From NCBI GenBank assembly GCA_901472405.1, contig LR590463.1, positions 1,054,001 to 1,118,000 of the forward strand: 64,000 nt of DNA, written 5' to 3'. The first letter of the stretch is position 1; each line of letters starts with the position of its first letter. The notes below the pieces were generated by a model, which did no database searches, was not told the DNA's origin, and was given only the letters and a program-made list of their open reading frames with translations. This DNA comes from Serratia rubidaea. GTDB lineage: Bacteria > Pseudomonadota > Gammaproteobacteria > Enterobacterales > Enterobacteriaceae. A program made the position numbers and the translations under genes. Below, piece after piece: positions 43,090 through 54,389 of this stretch.

Positions 43090-43122
43090 AAATGGGGGAT
43101 TTTATCCCCCATTTTTTTTTCC
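43090..43122 (+). terminator. Rho-independent terminator after clpX
   Basis: An 11-bp stem (AAATGGGGGAT / ATCCCCCATTT) with a TTT loop runs into nine T. Confidence 0.92.
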
Positions 43123-43134
43123 TGCATTCTGGAC

Positions 43135-43162
43135 GTTGAATGTCGGCGATTCATCCCCATAT
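43135..43162 (+). promoter_or_regulatory. Candidate sigma32 (heat-shock) promoter of lon
   Basis: GTTGAAT (43135-43141) and CCCCATAT (43155-43162) are separated by 13 bases, matching the sigma32 pattern and the position of the known E. coli lon promoter, about 90 bases before the start codon. Confidence 0.72.
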
Positions 43163-43253
43163 ACTCAATAAATGGTTTTATGAAACGTTGATTGCCTGCG
43201 TCTCATGAGATTCCCCCTCAATCCTGGCGGAAATTAAACTAAGAGAGAGCTCT

Positions 43254-45608
43254 ATGAACCCTGAGCGTTCCGAACGCATTGAAATCCCTGTCCTGCCGTT
43301 GCGCGACGTGGTGGTTTATCCGCACATGGTGATCCCGTTATTTGTTGGCCGGGAAAAATCGATTCGGTGCCTCGAAGCCGCAATGGATCACGATAAAAAG
43401 ATCATGCTGGTGGCACAGAAAGAGGCCTCAACGGATGAACCTGGCATTAACGACCTGTTTTCCGTCGGTACCGTAGCGTCCATTCTGCAGATGCTGAAAC
43501 TGCCGGACGGCACGGTAAAAGTGTTGGTGGAGGGCCTGCAGCGCGCACGCATCACCACGCTGTCCGACAGCGGCGAACACTTTGCCGCGCAGGCGGAATA
43601 TCTTGACTCGCCGGCCATCGACGAGCGCGAGCAGGAAGTGCTGGTGCGCACCGCAATCAATCAGTTTGAAGGCTATATCAAACTGAACAAAAAAATCCCG
43701 CCGGAGGTGCTGACATCGCTGAACAGCATCGACGACGCGGCGCGCCTGGCGGACACCATCGCCGCGCATATGCCGTTGAAACTTGCCGATAAGCAATCGG
43801 TGCTGGAGATGTCTGACGTCTCCGAGCGCCTCGAATACCTGATGGCGATGATGGAGTCGGAAATCGACCTGCTGCAGGTTGAGAAACGCATCCGCAATCG
43901 CGTTAAGAAGCAGATGGAAAAGAGCCAGCGCGAGTACTATCTGAATGAGCAGATGAAGGCCATTCAGAAAGAGCTGGGTGAAATGGACGACGCGCCGGAC
44001 GAATATGAAGCGCTGAAGCGCAAAATCGACGCGTCGAAAATGCCGAAAGAGGCGCGCGAGAAAACCGAAGCGGAACTGCAAAAGCTGAAGATGATGTCGC
44101 CGATGTCGGCCGAAGCCACCGTGGTGCGCGGCTATATCGACTGGATGCTGCAGGTGCCGTGGACCGCGCGCAGCAAGGTGAAAAAAGACCTGGTCAAGGC
44201 GCAGGAAGTGCTCGATACCGATCACTACGGCCTGGAGCGGGTGAAAGACCGCATCCTTGAGTATCTTGCGGTGCAAAGTCGCGTCAGCAAAATCAAAGGG
44301 CCGATCCTGTGCCTGGTGGGGCCGCCGGGGGTGGGTAAAACCTCGCTGGGTCAGTCGATCGCCAAGGCCACCGGCCGGCAGTATGTGCGTATGGCGCTGG
44401 GCGGCGTGCGTGATGAAGCGGAAATCCGCGGTCACCGCCGCACCTATATCGGCTCCATGCCGGGCAAGCTGATCCAGAAAATGGCCAAGGTCGGGGTGAA
44501 GAACCCGCTGTTCCTGCTCGATGAGATCGACAAGATGTCGTCCGACATGCGCGGCGATCCGGCTTCGGCGCTGCTGGAAGTGCTGGATCCGGAACAGAAC
44601 GTGGCGTTTAACGATCACTATCTGGAAGTGGATTACGATCTGTCCGACGTGATGTTCGTCGCCACCTCCAACTCGATGAATATCCCGGCGCCGCTGCTGG
44701 ATCGTATGGAAGTGATCCGTCTGTCCGGTTATACCGAAGACGAGAAGCTCAACATCGCCAAGCAGCACCTGCTGCCGAAGCAGATCGAACGCAACGCGCT
44801 GAAAAAGAATGAGCTGACGGTGGATGACAGCGCCATTATCGGCATCATCCGCTACTACACCCGTGAAGCCGGGGTGCGTAGCCTGGAGCGTGAAATCTCC
44901 AAGCTGTGCCGTAAGGCGGTCAAAGCCCTGTTGATGGACAAGAAGCTCAAGCATATCGAAATCAACGGCGACAACCTGAAAGACTACCTCGGCGTACAGC
45001 GCGTGGACTATGGCCGGGCGGATACCGAAAACCGCGTGGGCCAGGTGACCGGTCTGGCGTGGACGGAAGTGGGCGGCGATCTGCTGACCATTGAAACCGC
45101 CTGCGTGCCGGGCAAAGGCAAGCTGACTTATACCGGCTCTCTGGGTGAAGTGATGCAGGAGTCGATTCAGGCCGCGCTGACCGTGGTGCGCGCCCGGGCC
45201 GAGAAGCTGGGCATCAACGCCGATTTCTATGAGAAGCGCGATATCCACGTGCACGTGCCGGAAGGCGCGACGCCGAAGGATGGCCCAAGCGCCGGTATCG
45301 CCATGTGCACCGCGCTGGTCTCCTGCCTGACCGGCAACCCGGTCCGCGCCGATGTGGCGATGACCGGCGAGATCACGCTGCGCGGACAGGTGCTGCCGAT
45401 TGGCGGGCTGAAAGAGAAACTGTTGGCGGCGCATCGCGGCGGCATCAAAACGGTATTGATTCCTTACGAAAACAAACGTGATTTGGAAGAGATCCCGGAT
45501 AACGTCATCGCCGATCTGGAGATTCATCCGGTGCAGAAAATCGACGAAGTGTTGGAGATTGCGCTGCAGAATCCGGCCTTCGGCGCCCAGCCGGTAGCGG
45601 TGAAATAG
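43254..45608 (+). CDS. lon: ATP-dependent protease Lon
   Basis: Homo-hexameric AAA+ serine protease that removes damaged proteins and unstable regulators. 784 residues, equal to E. coli, intact. N-terminal substrate domain ([20 protein letters not shown]), Walker [14 protein letters not shown] (about residue 356), Walker [10 protein letters not shown], and C-terminal protease domain with the catalytic dyad Ser679 (DGPSAGIAM) and Lys722 ([10 protein letters not shown]). AGAGAGAGCTCT precedes the ATG, as in E. coli. Confidence 0.98.
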   Translation: MNPERSERIEIPVLPLRDVVVYPHMVIPLFVGREKSIRCLEAAMDHDKKIMLVAQKEASTDEPGINDLFSVGTVASILQMLKLPDGTVKVLVEGLQRARITTLSDSGEHFAAQAEYLDSPAIDEREQEVLVRTAINQFEGYIKLNKKIPPEVLTSLNSIDDAARLADTIAAHMPLKLADKQSVLEMSDVSERLEYLMAMMESEIDLLQVEKRIRNRVKKQMEKSQREYYLNEQMKAIQKELGEMDDAPDEYEALKRKIDASKMPKEAREKTEAELQKLKMMSPMSAEATVVRGYIDWMLQVPWTARSKVKKDLVKAQEVLDTDHYGLERVKDRILEYLAVQSRVSKIKGPILCLVGPPGVGKTSLGQSIAKATGRQYVRMALGGVRDEAEIRGHRRTYIGSMPGKLIQKMAKVGVKNPLFLLDEIDKMSSDMRGDPASALLEVLDPEQNVAFNDHYLEVDYDLSDVMFVATSNSMNIPAPLLDRMEVIRLSGYTEDEKLNIAKQHLLPKQIERNALKKNELTVDDSAIIGIIRYYTREAGVRSLEREISKLCRKAVKALLMDKKLKHIEINGDNLKDYLGVQRVDYGRADTENRVGQVTGLAWTEVGGDLLTIETACVPGKGKLTYTGSLGEVMQESIQAALTVVRARAEKLGINADFYEKRDIHVHVPEGATPKDGPSAGIAMCTALVSCLTGNPVRADVAMTGEITLRGQVLPIGGLKEKLLAAHRGGIKTVLIPYENKRDLEEIPDNVIADLEIHPVQKIDEVLEIALQNPAFGAQPVAVK

Positions 45609-45641
45609 TGACGTATCGCAAAATACATTGATAAAACTTAT

Positions 45642-45677
45642 GCTGGCAGGTCAATTCGTACTTGCCAGCGTTTTTTT
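45642..45677 (+). terminator. Rho-independent terminator after lon
   Basis: GCTGGCA and TGCCAGC form the stem, extended by GT/AC past a one-base mismatch, and are followed by G and seven T. Confidence 0.85.
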
Positions 45678-45827
45678 GTCCCGCTAAGTTAGATCACTGT
45701 CGATTGGCGTTAGCCGCGCTACCGCTGGCGGCTTGCCAAGCTTCGACGGGATTGATATAACAGCTGCGCTGTCGCATACCGTAGGGATTTTTCGGTGCGA
45801 CGAGAGAATTCTAGAGGGGATGATAGA

Positions 45828-46101
45828 GTGAATAAGTCACAACTGATCGACAAAATTGCCGCAGGTGCTGATATTTCCAAAGCGGCAGCTGGACGTGCTT
45901 TAGATGCGATTATCGCATCCGTTACCGACTCCTTGAAGGAAGGGGACGACGTTGCTCTGGTTGGTTTCGGTTCTTTTACCGTGCGTGAGCGTTTCAGCCC
46001 GCACCGGCCGTAACCCGCAGACCGGTAAAGAAATCAAGATTGCTGCTGCCAAAGTACCGGCCTTCCGCGCAGGTAAAGCGCTGAAAGACGCGGTAAACTG
46101 A
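45828..46101 (+). CDS. hupB: DNA-binding protein HU-beta (one frameshift)
   Basis: Nucleoid protein that bends DNA as a heterodimer with HU-alpha. GTG start at 45828 ([20 protein letters not shown]) with GAGGGGATGATA upstream. A surplus T near 45994 breaks the frame in [15 protein letters not shown], which is the DNA-binding arm; [20 protein letters not shown] then ends at TGA 46099-46101. Repaired length is 90 residues, equal to E. coli. The position between lon and ppiD is conserved. Confidence 0.95.
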
Positions 46102-46215
46102 TTGCAGCGTCTGGCCGGTTGCCGTCATGGGGGATTGCGTTAAAACAATCACCTGACGCAACGGAGCGGGTAAGGTAAGATACAAGGCGCATCGGACTGA
46201 TGCGCTTTTTTTATT
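46084..46215 (+). terminator. Terminator region after hupB
   Basis: The hairpin itself is GCGCATC (46187-46193) and GATGCGC (46199-46205) with a GGACT loop, followed by TTTTTTTATTTTT. The bases between the hupB stop and this stem hold nothing recognised. Confidence 0.75.
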
Positions 46216-46279
46216 TTTGTCGCAGGGAAGCCTGCCACAAGGGTTGTCAATCCACATCACAGCGGAGTGTTGTCACACT

Positions 46280-48677
<2,398 letters not shown>

Positions 48678-48734
48678 TCCCGATCGCGGCCGCAGGGCAA
48701 AAAAACTCGGCGGCCGCGTTCCTCTGCTACCTTT

Positions 48735-48751
48735 TACAGGTCGTACCAGTT
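48735..48751. promoter_or_regulatory. Candidate FadR operator at the fadM promoter
   Basis: On the minus strand the 17-mer AACTGGTACGACCTGTA differs from the FadR consensus AACTGGTCNGACCAGTT at three informative positions. It is also half of a longer imperfect palindrome (48738-48761). A TATAAT minus-10 (48762-48767) lies directly downstream, about 62 bases before fadM. FadR repression of fadM is known in E. coli. Confidence 0.6.
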
Positions 48752-48829
48752 GGTGCGACCTTATAATAACAGCGGCAGGGGCCGGTAAGGCGCCCGCCCG
48801 TTTGGCGATTACCAGGCTGGAGCACCACT

Positions 48830-49222
48830 ATGCAAACCTATATCAAAGTTCGCGGCTTTCACCTTGATGTTTATCAGCACGTGAATAACGCCCGTTATCT
48901 GGAGTTTTTGGAGGAAGCGCGCTGGGACTGGCTGGATAACCGCGAAGAGTTTCGCTGGATGATGGCCAACAATATCGCGTTTGTGGTGGTGAACATCAAT
49001 ATTAACTACCGCGTGCCGGCGCTGCTGGGCGATAAGCTGTGCGTGGAGAGCCAGCTGGAGCAGCTGAACGGTAAAAGCGGGGTGTTAAGCCAGAGGATTA
49101 CCCGGGAAAGCGACGGCGCTCAGGTGGCGGATGCGCTGGTGACGTTTGTCTGCGTGGATTTGACTACCCAGCGCGCGGTGCCGATTGACGGCGAGCTGCG
49201 TGAAAAGCTGCAGGCGCTGTAA
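48830..49222 (+). CDS. fadM: Long-chain acyl-CoA thioesterase FadM
   Basis: Hot-dog-fold thioesterase III that hydrolyses acyl-CoA intermediates during beta-oxidation of unusual fatty acids such as those from oleate. 130 residues (E. coli 132), intact. MQTYIKVRGFHLDVYQHVNN contains the catalytic Asp of the HxDxxxHVNNxRY motif, then YLEFLEEARWDWL. AACGGTAAAAGC codes the family loop. Monocistronic, with a promoter and candidate FadR site upstream; convergent with queC. Confidence 0.94.
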   Translation: MQTYIKVRGFHLDVYQHVNNARYLEFLEEARWDWLDNREEFRWMMANNIAFVVVNININYRVPALLGDKLCVESQLEQLNGKSGVLSQRITRESDGAQVADALVTFVCVDLTTQRAVPIDGELREKLQAL

Positions 49223-49223
49223 A

Positions 49224-49261
49224 GCGGCAAGAGGGGCGGCCGCTGGGCCGCCCGTTGCCGC
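49224..49261. terminator. Hairpin between convergent fadM and queC
   Basis: Nested stem: GCGGCAA with TTGCCGC outside and GGGCGGCC with GGCCGCCC inside, GCTG loop. Strong hairpin without a T run; probably a shared 3' boundary. Confidence 0.6.
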
Positions 49262-49267
49262 CAGCGT

Positions 49268-49963
49268 TTAGGCCAGGCCGGTTTTGCGCTTCAGCTCGGC
49301 CATCACCGCCGGGCGGTTGCCCTGATACTGCTGCAGGCCGTTCGCGCGCAGGTGGCAGGCGGCACATTCACCGCAGCCGTCGCCCTTGATGCCGTTGTAG
49401 CAGGTCAGCGTCTGCTGCCGCACCAGATCCAACTGCTGGTAATAGTCGGCCAGCGCCCAGGTTTCGGCCTTGTTCAGCCACATCAGCGGCGTTTCAAAAC
49501 GAATATCGCGGGCGATGCCAAGCACCACCGCCTGATTGAGCGCTTTGACAAACTCGTCGCGGCAGTCCGGGTAGCCGGAAAAGTCGGTTTCACACACGCC
49601 GGTGATCACCGCTTCCGCCTCGACCTGATAGGCGTAAATCGCCGCCAGCGTCAGGAACAGGATATTGCGTCCCGGTACAAAGGTGCTGGGCAGCCCGTCC
49701 TGCTCGGCGCTGAACGCCGGCACCGGGATATCGTCGCGCGTCAGGCTGCTGATGGCCAGTTCATTCAGCAGGCCGACATCCAGCACTTTATGCGCCTTGG
49801 CGCCCAGTGACTGCGACAGCTCACGAGCGATATCAATTTCCGCGCGGTGACGCTGGCCGTAATCGAACGTGACGCAGTGAACTTCATCATACTGCTGTAA
49901 GGCTTGAATTAAGCAGGTCGTGGAGTCTTGCCCACCACTAAAAACAACGACTGCGCGTTTCAT
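49268..49963 (-). CDS. queC: 7-cyano-7-deazaguanine synthase QueC
   Basis: ATP-dependent conversion of 7-carboxy-7-deazaguanine to preQ0, precursor of queuosine; links functionally to queA and tgt in the same window. 231 residues, as in E. coli, intact. [18 protein letters not shown] holds the PP-loop SGGxDS. The zinc-binding cysteines are in [17 protein letters not shown]. The start at 49963 fits the family; the longer frame is rejected. In E. coli the neighbours are the same (fadM and ybaE). Confidence 0.96.
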   Translation of the reverse strand: MKRAVVVFSGGQDSTTCLIQALQQYDEVHCVTFDYGQRHRAEIDIARELSQSLGAKAHKVLDVGLLNELAISSLTRDDIPVPAFSAEQDGLPSTFVPGRNILFLTLAAIYAYQVEAEAVITGVCETDFSGYPDCRDEFVKALNQAVVLGIARDIRFETPLMWLNKAETWALADYYQQLDLVRQQTLTCYNGIKGDGCGECAACHLRANGLQQYQGNRPAVMAELKRKTGLA

Positions 49964-50067
49964 AGAATAAACCTTATTTGCTGCGGCCAGGCCCGATGCA
50001 CATTCGGGAGGCCAAAAATATGAACCACTATGGTAGCAGACGCGGGGAAAACCGCGTAGCTGCGGGA

Positions 50068-51777
50068 TTAGTTCAGCGGCGGCGGCAGCCACGCCTGGCC
50101 AAAATCGAACCAGCCATGCGCGGTTAACCTCACGCCCTGCATGCGCGGCGGCGCGCTGATCTGATATTGATAGTGAAACAGCGGGGTAATGATGGCGGCG
50201 CTCATCAACTGCTGGTAGTAGCTTTTGAGTTCGCGGATCCGCCGCTGTTCATCCGGGAACTGTTGGATGCGCAGCAGCGTTTGTTGCTGTTGCCGCCAGC
50301 GGCGAGGCGGCAGAATTCCCTGCCACAGCACGTCCTGCCGCAGCCAGCTTTCCAGCGTCGACTCCGGCGCTTCGCCGATCAGGTTATCCGCCAGCAGCAG
50401 GTCGGCCTGGGCGATTTGTTCGCTGCTCTGCCAGCGTTTGCCGGAGAAATAGCGCACCTCCAGTTCGCAGCCCTGTTCCGCCAGCAGCGCTTGCAGCGCC
50501 TCGGTGACCGTGATCAGCTCAACCGGCGGGTGGTACAGCAGCGTCAGTTTGGCCGGCAGCGGCGTCTCGTCGCTGGCCTGATGGCTGGGGATCCCCCAGC
50601 CGGGCAGCATCTCCTGGCTGGGAATGATCACGCCGTTCGGCAGCGGCAGATCGGCCAGCAGTCCCGAACGTTGGATTAACATCAGCAGTTTTTGCCCCTG
50701 CGCCTCGCTCAGCACGCCGCGGCGCAGATTCAGCGCCAGATAGCACCAGCCCAGGCTCATGCTGCGCTGTACCGGGCGCGCCAGCGCCAGATCGTCCTGC
50801 TGGCCGATGGTGATGCGCACCGGATGCTGACAGCTGGTGGTGTTGCCATTGCCGTCCGTCTGCAGCTCGGGGGTGATCCAATATTCAATGCTGTCCAGAT
50901 AGGGATGCTGCAGGTGGTAGAACGGGTGCTGCTCCAGCCGCACCAGATGCGTTTCATTCAATGCCAGTTTGAACGGGCCGGCGCCGATGGCGGCATCGTC
51001 CGGGTGGGTCATCAGACAGGGCAGCTCCGCCAGGCGGTAAGGCAGCCAGTAATCGGCGCTATGCAGATCGAACTGCAGGCACAGCGCGTGCGGCAGGCTG
51101 ACAGCGGCGACATTCGCCAGGCTGGCCTGCCCGCGCGGATGCCGACGCTGTTTTTCCAGCGTCTGCAGCAGTTGCTGGCCGGTGATCGGCTCGCCATTAT
51201 GCCAGCGCAGCTGGCTGCGCAGGAAGAAGCGCCAGCGCAGGCCATCGTCCTCAACCTGCCAGTGGTGAGCCAGATCCGGCTGGGGCTGTGGATTGCCGGT
51301 GATAAAGCGGGTCAGGCCGGCATGCAGCGTCGAGGCCAGATGCTGTTCGGCACGGCCGCTAAGCGCCAGCGGATCGAGGGATTCCAGCTGACGATAGTAG
51401 GGGATGCGCAGCGTAGGACTGCCCGCCTGCCACTGGCCGCCCAAATGCGGCGCCAGCAGCTGCTGCAGACGCTGCGGGTCTAAACGGGCCAGCTCCAGCG
51501 CGTTTTGATGATCGCCCTGCAGCAGCAGCTGTTGCAACAGGGCGGCGCGCAGTTCGTCCGGCGTTTTCAGACAGTGCAGCCGTGCCCGTTTGCCGCGGCC
51601 GGCCTGTGAACGCCAGCTGAGCCAGCCCTGCTCCTGAAACTGCTGCACCAGAGTGCGGGCGTGGCGCTCGCTGCAGTAAAACAGCGCCGCCAGCTGCGCC
51701 ATGGTGACGGCCGCCGGCTCGCTTCCCAGCTGTTGGTACAGGCGTTGATACTGACTAAGGCGATGAATCAGACGCAT
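50068..51777 (-). CDS. ybaE: SgrR-family solute-binding/DNA-binding regulator YbaE
   Basis: 569 residues (E. coli 566), intact. The N-terminal winged-helix domain (about residues 1-110; [41 protein letters not shown]) resembles SgrR. The remainder is a family 5 solute-binding domain ([44 protein letters not shown]) as in oligopeptide-binding proteins, but without a signal peptide, so it should be cytoplasmic. Ligand and targets are not known. It is divergent from cof over 104 bases. Confidence 0.9.
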   Translation of the reverse strand: MRLIHRLSQYQRLYQQLGSEPAAVTMAQLAALFYCSERHARTLVQQFQEQGWLSWRSQAGRGKRARLHCLKTPDELRAALLQQLLLQGDHQNALELARLDPQRLQQLLAPHLGGQWQAGSPTLRIPYYRQLESLDPLALSGRAEQHLASTLHAGLTRFITGNPQPQPDLAHHWQVEDDGLRWRFFLRSQLRWHNGEPITGQQLLQTLEKQRRHPRGQASLANVAAVSLPHALCLQFDLHSADYWLPYRLAELPCLMTHPDDAAIGAGPFKLALNETHLVRLEQHPFYHLQHPYLDSIEYWITPELQTDGNGNTTSCQHPVRITIGQQDDLALARPVQRSMSLGWCYLALNLRRGVLSEAQGQKLLMLIQRSGLLADLPLPNGVIIPSQEMLPGWGIPSHQASDETPLPAKLTLLYHPPVELITVTEALQALLAEQGCELEVRYFSGKRWQSSEQIAQADLLLADNLIGEAPESTLESWLRQDVLWQGILPPRRWRQQQQTLLRIQQFPDEQRRIRELKSYYQQLMSAAIITPLFHYQYQISAPPRMQGVRLTAHGWFDFGQAWLPPPLN

Positions 51778-51881
51778 GGCGATAAATCCGGAACGGTTTT
51801 GATAAATTGTTCACTATTAGTTCCGTAAATACCATCACATACTGCAGACATTGTCATCTTCTGCATACGATCGAGGTTGTT

Positions 51882-52700
51882 ATGTATCGCCTGGCTGCTT
51901 TTGATATGGATGGGACGCTGCTGATGCCGGATCACCGGGTCGGCCCGGAAACGCTGGCGGTGCTGAACCAGCTGGTGGCGCGGCAGATAACCGTAACCTT
52001 TGCCACCGGCCGCCATTATCTTGATGCGCAGCCCATTATGGCGCAGCTGGGCCTGCAGGGCTTTTTGATCACCGGCAACGGCACCCGCATCTACGATCGG
52101 CACGGGCAGTGCTTGCAGGCCACCGATCTGCCGCCAGAGGTGGCCGAAGCGGTGATCCATCGCCACTGGCAGACCACCGCCGGCATGCATGTTTTTCGCG
52201 ATGAAGGCTGGCTGACCGAGGCCGCGACGCCGGCGATGCTGCAGGCGCACCACCTGAGCGGTTTTGGCTATCAGCTGACTGACCCGCGGCGCTTGCCAGC
52301 GTTTGGCAACAGCAAAATCTGTTTTGTCGGCGAGCATGAGGAACTGCTGGCGCTGCAGGGACGGCTGCGGGCCTATTTTGGCGAACGGGTGGATTTGTGT
52401 TTGTCCGCCCATGACTGTCTGGAGGTGCTGCCGCAGGGATGCAACAAGGGCAGCGCGCTGGCCCTGTTGAGTGAGCATCTGGACGTGACGCTGGAGGCGT
52501 GTATGGCGTTCGGCGACGCGATGAACGACAAGGAAATGCTGGCGTCGGTCGGGCATGGTGTGGTGATGGGCAATGCGCTGCCGCAGCTTAAGGTGCAGCT
52601 GCCCCACCTGCCGGTTATCGGCCACTGCGAAGATCAGGCGGTGGCTCACTATTTGGCACATTGGCTGCATTCACCTTACGCCCCTTATACCCCCGTATAG
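51882..52700 (+). CDS. cof: HAD-superfamily phosphatase Cof (HMP-PP phosphatase)
   Basis: Cytoplasmic Cof-type HAD phosphatase of 272 residues, the E. coli length. In E. coli it hydrolyses the thiamine intermediate HMP-PP and other phosphates. Motif I is AAFDMDGTLL (nucleophile and acid Asp), motif II TFATGRHYLD, motif III in the lysine of NKGSALALL, and motif IV MAFGDAMNDKEM. The C2B cap lies between motifs II and III. The ATG at 51882 begins MYRLAAF. Intact. Confidence 0.95.
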   Translation: MYRLAAFDMDGTLLMPDHRVGPETLAVLNQLVARQITVTFATGRHYLDAQPIMAQLGLQGFLITGNGTRIYDRHGQCLQATDLPPEVAEAVIHRHWQTTAGMHVFRDEGWLTEAATPAMLQAHHLSGFGYQLTDPRRLPAFGNSKICFVGEHEELLALQGRLRAYFGERVDLCLSAHDCLEVLPQGCNKGSALALLSEHLDVTLEACMAFGDAMNDKEMLASVGHGVVMGNALPQLKVQLPHLPVIGHCEDQAVAHYLAHWLHSPYAPYTPV

Positions 52701-52721
52701 CGGGCGTTCCCCTTGCAGCAG

Positions 52722-52750
52722 GCCGGGCAGTTCGCTACCCGGCTTTTTTT
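52722..52750 (+). terminator. Rho-independent terminator after cof
   Basis: GCCGGG / CCCGGC stem with a 10-base loop, followed by seven T. It overlaps the 3' end of the convergent EamA gene. Confidence 0.78.
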
Positions 52751-53687
52751 ATTGTTGGGATGAGGTTTCCAGCCGCTGCAGGCTGCGGGCCGGTTTTGCG
52801 CCCTTGGCGCTGTAGAGCGTCAGCAGGATGCCGGCCAGCAGCGGCGCCAGCAGCCACAGTGAGACGGTGCTGATGGTGGTGTGATCCACCGCTTTCTCGA
52901 CGGCGATGGCAATCAGCGGAAACACCAGGAACACCAGCGAAGCCTGAAACGCTGTGGCTTTCTGCTGCAGGGCAAAGTAGGCCATGATGCCGAATACGCC
53001 GGCCACCACGCCGAGGTAAAGCACGGACAGCAGTGAGGCGCTGGTAAACGCGGCGGTATCCGGTTTTTCGGTGAGATAGCCGACGATAAACAGCAGGATA
53101 CCGGCACCCAGGCAGGGCAGCGCATTGAAGGTCAGCACCGAGATTTTTTCACCGCGCTTCTTACTCAGCACGTACATCACCGCGTGGATCAGCACCGCCG
53201 CCAGCAGGGCGACCACGCCGGGCCAGCGGGTCTCGCCGCTGACGCTGGATTCCTGCCACAGAATACCGGACAGGCTGGCGACGCCGACGATCAGGCCGAT
53301 CAGCTGCGCGATGCTGACGCGCTCTCCCAGCAGCAGCACCGAGGCCATCAGCACGACGACGGGCATATTGGCAAAGATGATGGACGCCAGCGCCGAGCTG
53401 ACGTAGCGCTCGCCGTAAATCATCAGCGTAAAGGGAATGGCGAAGTAAGCCAGGCAGACCAGCAGCTGGAACCCGCGGCTGCCTTTAGGAAATAACAGCG
53501 GCGTGCGGGTGAAATAAGCCAGCAGCAGCAACAGCGGCGACGCGGCAAGAAAGCGCAGCCCGGTCGCATAAATGGGCGGCACGCTGGCGACGGCGATTTT
53601 CATCGCCATCCAGGTGGTGCCCCAGGTCAGCGCGACCAGGGCGAACAGGATAATAATGATTCCGGTATTTCTCAGCGTGTTGTCCAT
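52749..53687 (-). CDS. EamA-family (DMT) transporter
   Basis: 312 residues with about ten hydrophobic helices in two EamA repeats: ALTWGTTWMAMKIAVASVPP in the first and ALLAAVLIHAVMYVLSKK in the second. The GERVSIAQLIGLIVG segment is typical of the family. Relatives export amino acids and metabolites (for example cysteine or O-acetylserine). It is not present at this place in E. coli. It is divergent from decR with a shared 122-base gap that contains a palindrome, suggesting control by DecR. Substrate is not known; amino-acid export is an inference from family and context. Confidence 0.85.
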   Translation of the reverse strand: MDNTLRNTGIIIILFALVALTWGTTWMAMKIAVASVPPIYATGLRFLAASPLLLLLAYFTRTPLLFPKGSRGFQLLVCLAYFAIPFTLMIYGERYVSSALASIIFANMPVVVLMASVLLLGERVSIAQLIGLIVGVASLSGILWQESSVSGETRWPGVVALLAAVLIHAVMYVLSKKRGEKISVLTFNALPCLGAGILLFIVGYLTEKPDTAAFTSASLLSVLYLGVVAGVFGIMAYFALQQKATAFQASLVFLVFPLIAIAVEKAVDHTTISTVSLWLLAPLLAGILLTLYSAKGAKPARSLQRLETSSQQ

Positions 53688-53781
53688 CTCGGCGTCCTGT
53701 CGGCAAGTATCGTGGCATCAGATACATTACGTGGATACCAAGAGAAAAAGATTGCCATTTAGCCTTTATATCGGCCAAATA

Positions 53782-53798
53782 GGAGAAAATATTTCTCC
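53782..53798. promoter_or_regulatory. Candidate Lrp/AsnC-type operator between EamA gene and decR
   Basis: The perfect palindrome GGAGAAA-ATA-TTTCTCC has an AT-rich centre typical of Lrp/AsnC-family operators. It lies 11 bases before the decR start and 95 bases before the divergent transporter start. Confidence 0.5.
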
Positions 53799-53809
53799 GT
53801 GGTGACCAA

Positions 53810-54272
53810 ATGTTAGATAGAACCGATCTTAAGCTGTTGTCGATGCTGCAGCAGGACAGCACCCTGTCGCTGCAGGCGCTGGCGGATGCGGTAAACCTGA
53901 CCTCGACGCCGTGCTGGAAGCGGATCAAGCGGCTGGAGGATGAGGGCTATATCCGCGGGCGGGTGGCGCTGCTGGATAATGAAAAACTGGGGCTGGGGCT
54001 GACGGCGTTTTGTGATGCTTAAAACCCAGCAGCACAGCCGCGAGTGGTATCAGCAGTTTGTTGACCTGGCCGCCCAGATGCCGGAGGTGCTGGCGTTTTA
54101 TCGCATGGCCGGGGAGTTTGATTATCTGCTGCAGGTGCAGGTGGCGGATATGAAAAGCTTTGACCGTTTTTATAAACGTCTGGTGAATGGCATACCGGGA
54201 TTGATTGATGTTACTTCGAGTTTTGCCATGGAGAAAATCAAATATACTACCGCATTGCCGTTACCGGAGTGA
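53810..54272 (+). CDS. decR: Lrp/AsnC-family regulator DecR (one frameshift)
   Basis: Homologue of E. coli DecR (YbaO), which responds to cysteine and activates its detoxification. [21 protein letters not shown], then the helix-turn-helix [22 protein letters not shown], then the RAM ligand domain ([43 protein letters not shown]). A surplus T near 54012 (TTTT run) breaks the frame between LGLTAF and VMLKTQQHS. Repaired length is 153 residues (E. coli 152). Confidence 0.93.
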
Positions 54273-54389
54273 AAAGTTCACCAAATCGGCCGGGAAACGG
54301 TGGTATCCTACTCGGCTAACCGTCATGTAACGCGTGACGATCCGAACACGACAGAGTCGACAACACCAAAATATCTGGAATAACACTGC

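Noticed and set aside
43060..43253. A small RNA in the clpX-lon gap
   Set aside because: Apart from the clpX terminator and the lon promoter I see no separate promoter-terminator unit.
43428..45527. A 699-residue open frame on the minus strand opposite lon, and similar long antisense frames opposite secD, ampG and ppiD
   Set aside because: All have shadow-type composition and mirror high-GC third-position genes; none has a ribosome site or recognisable domain.
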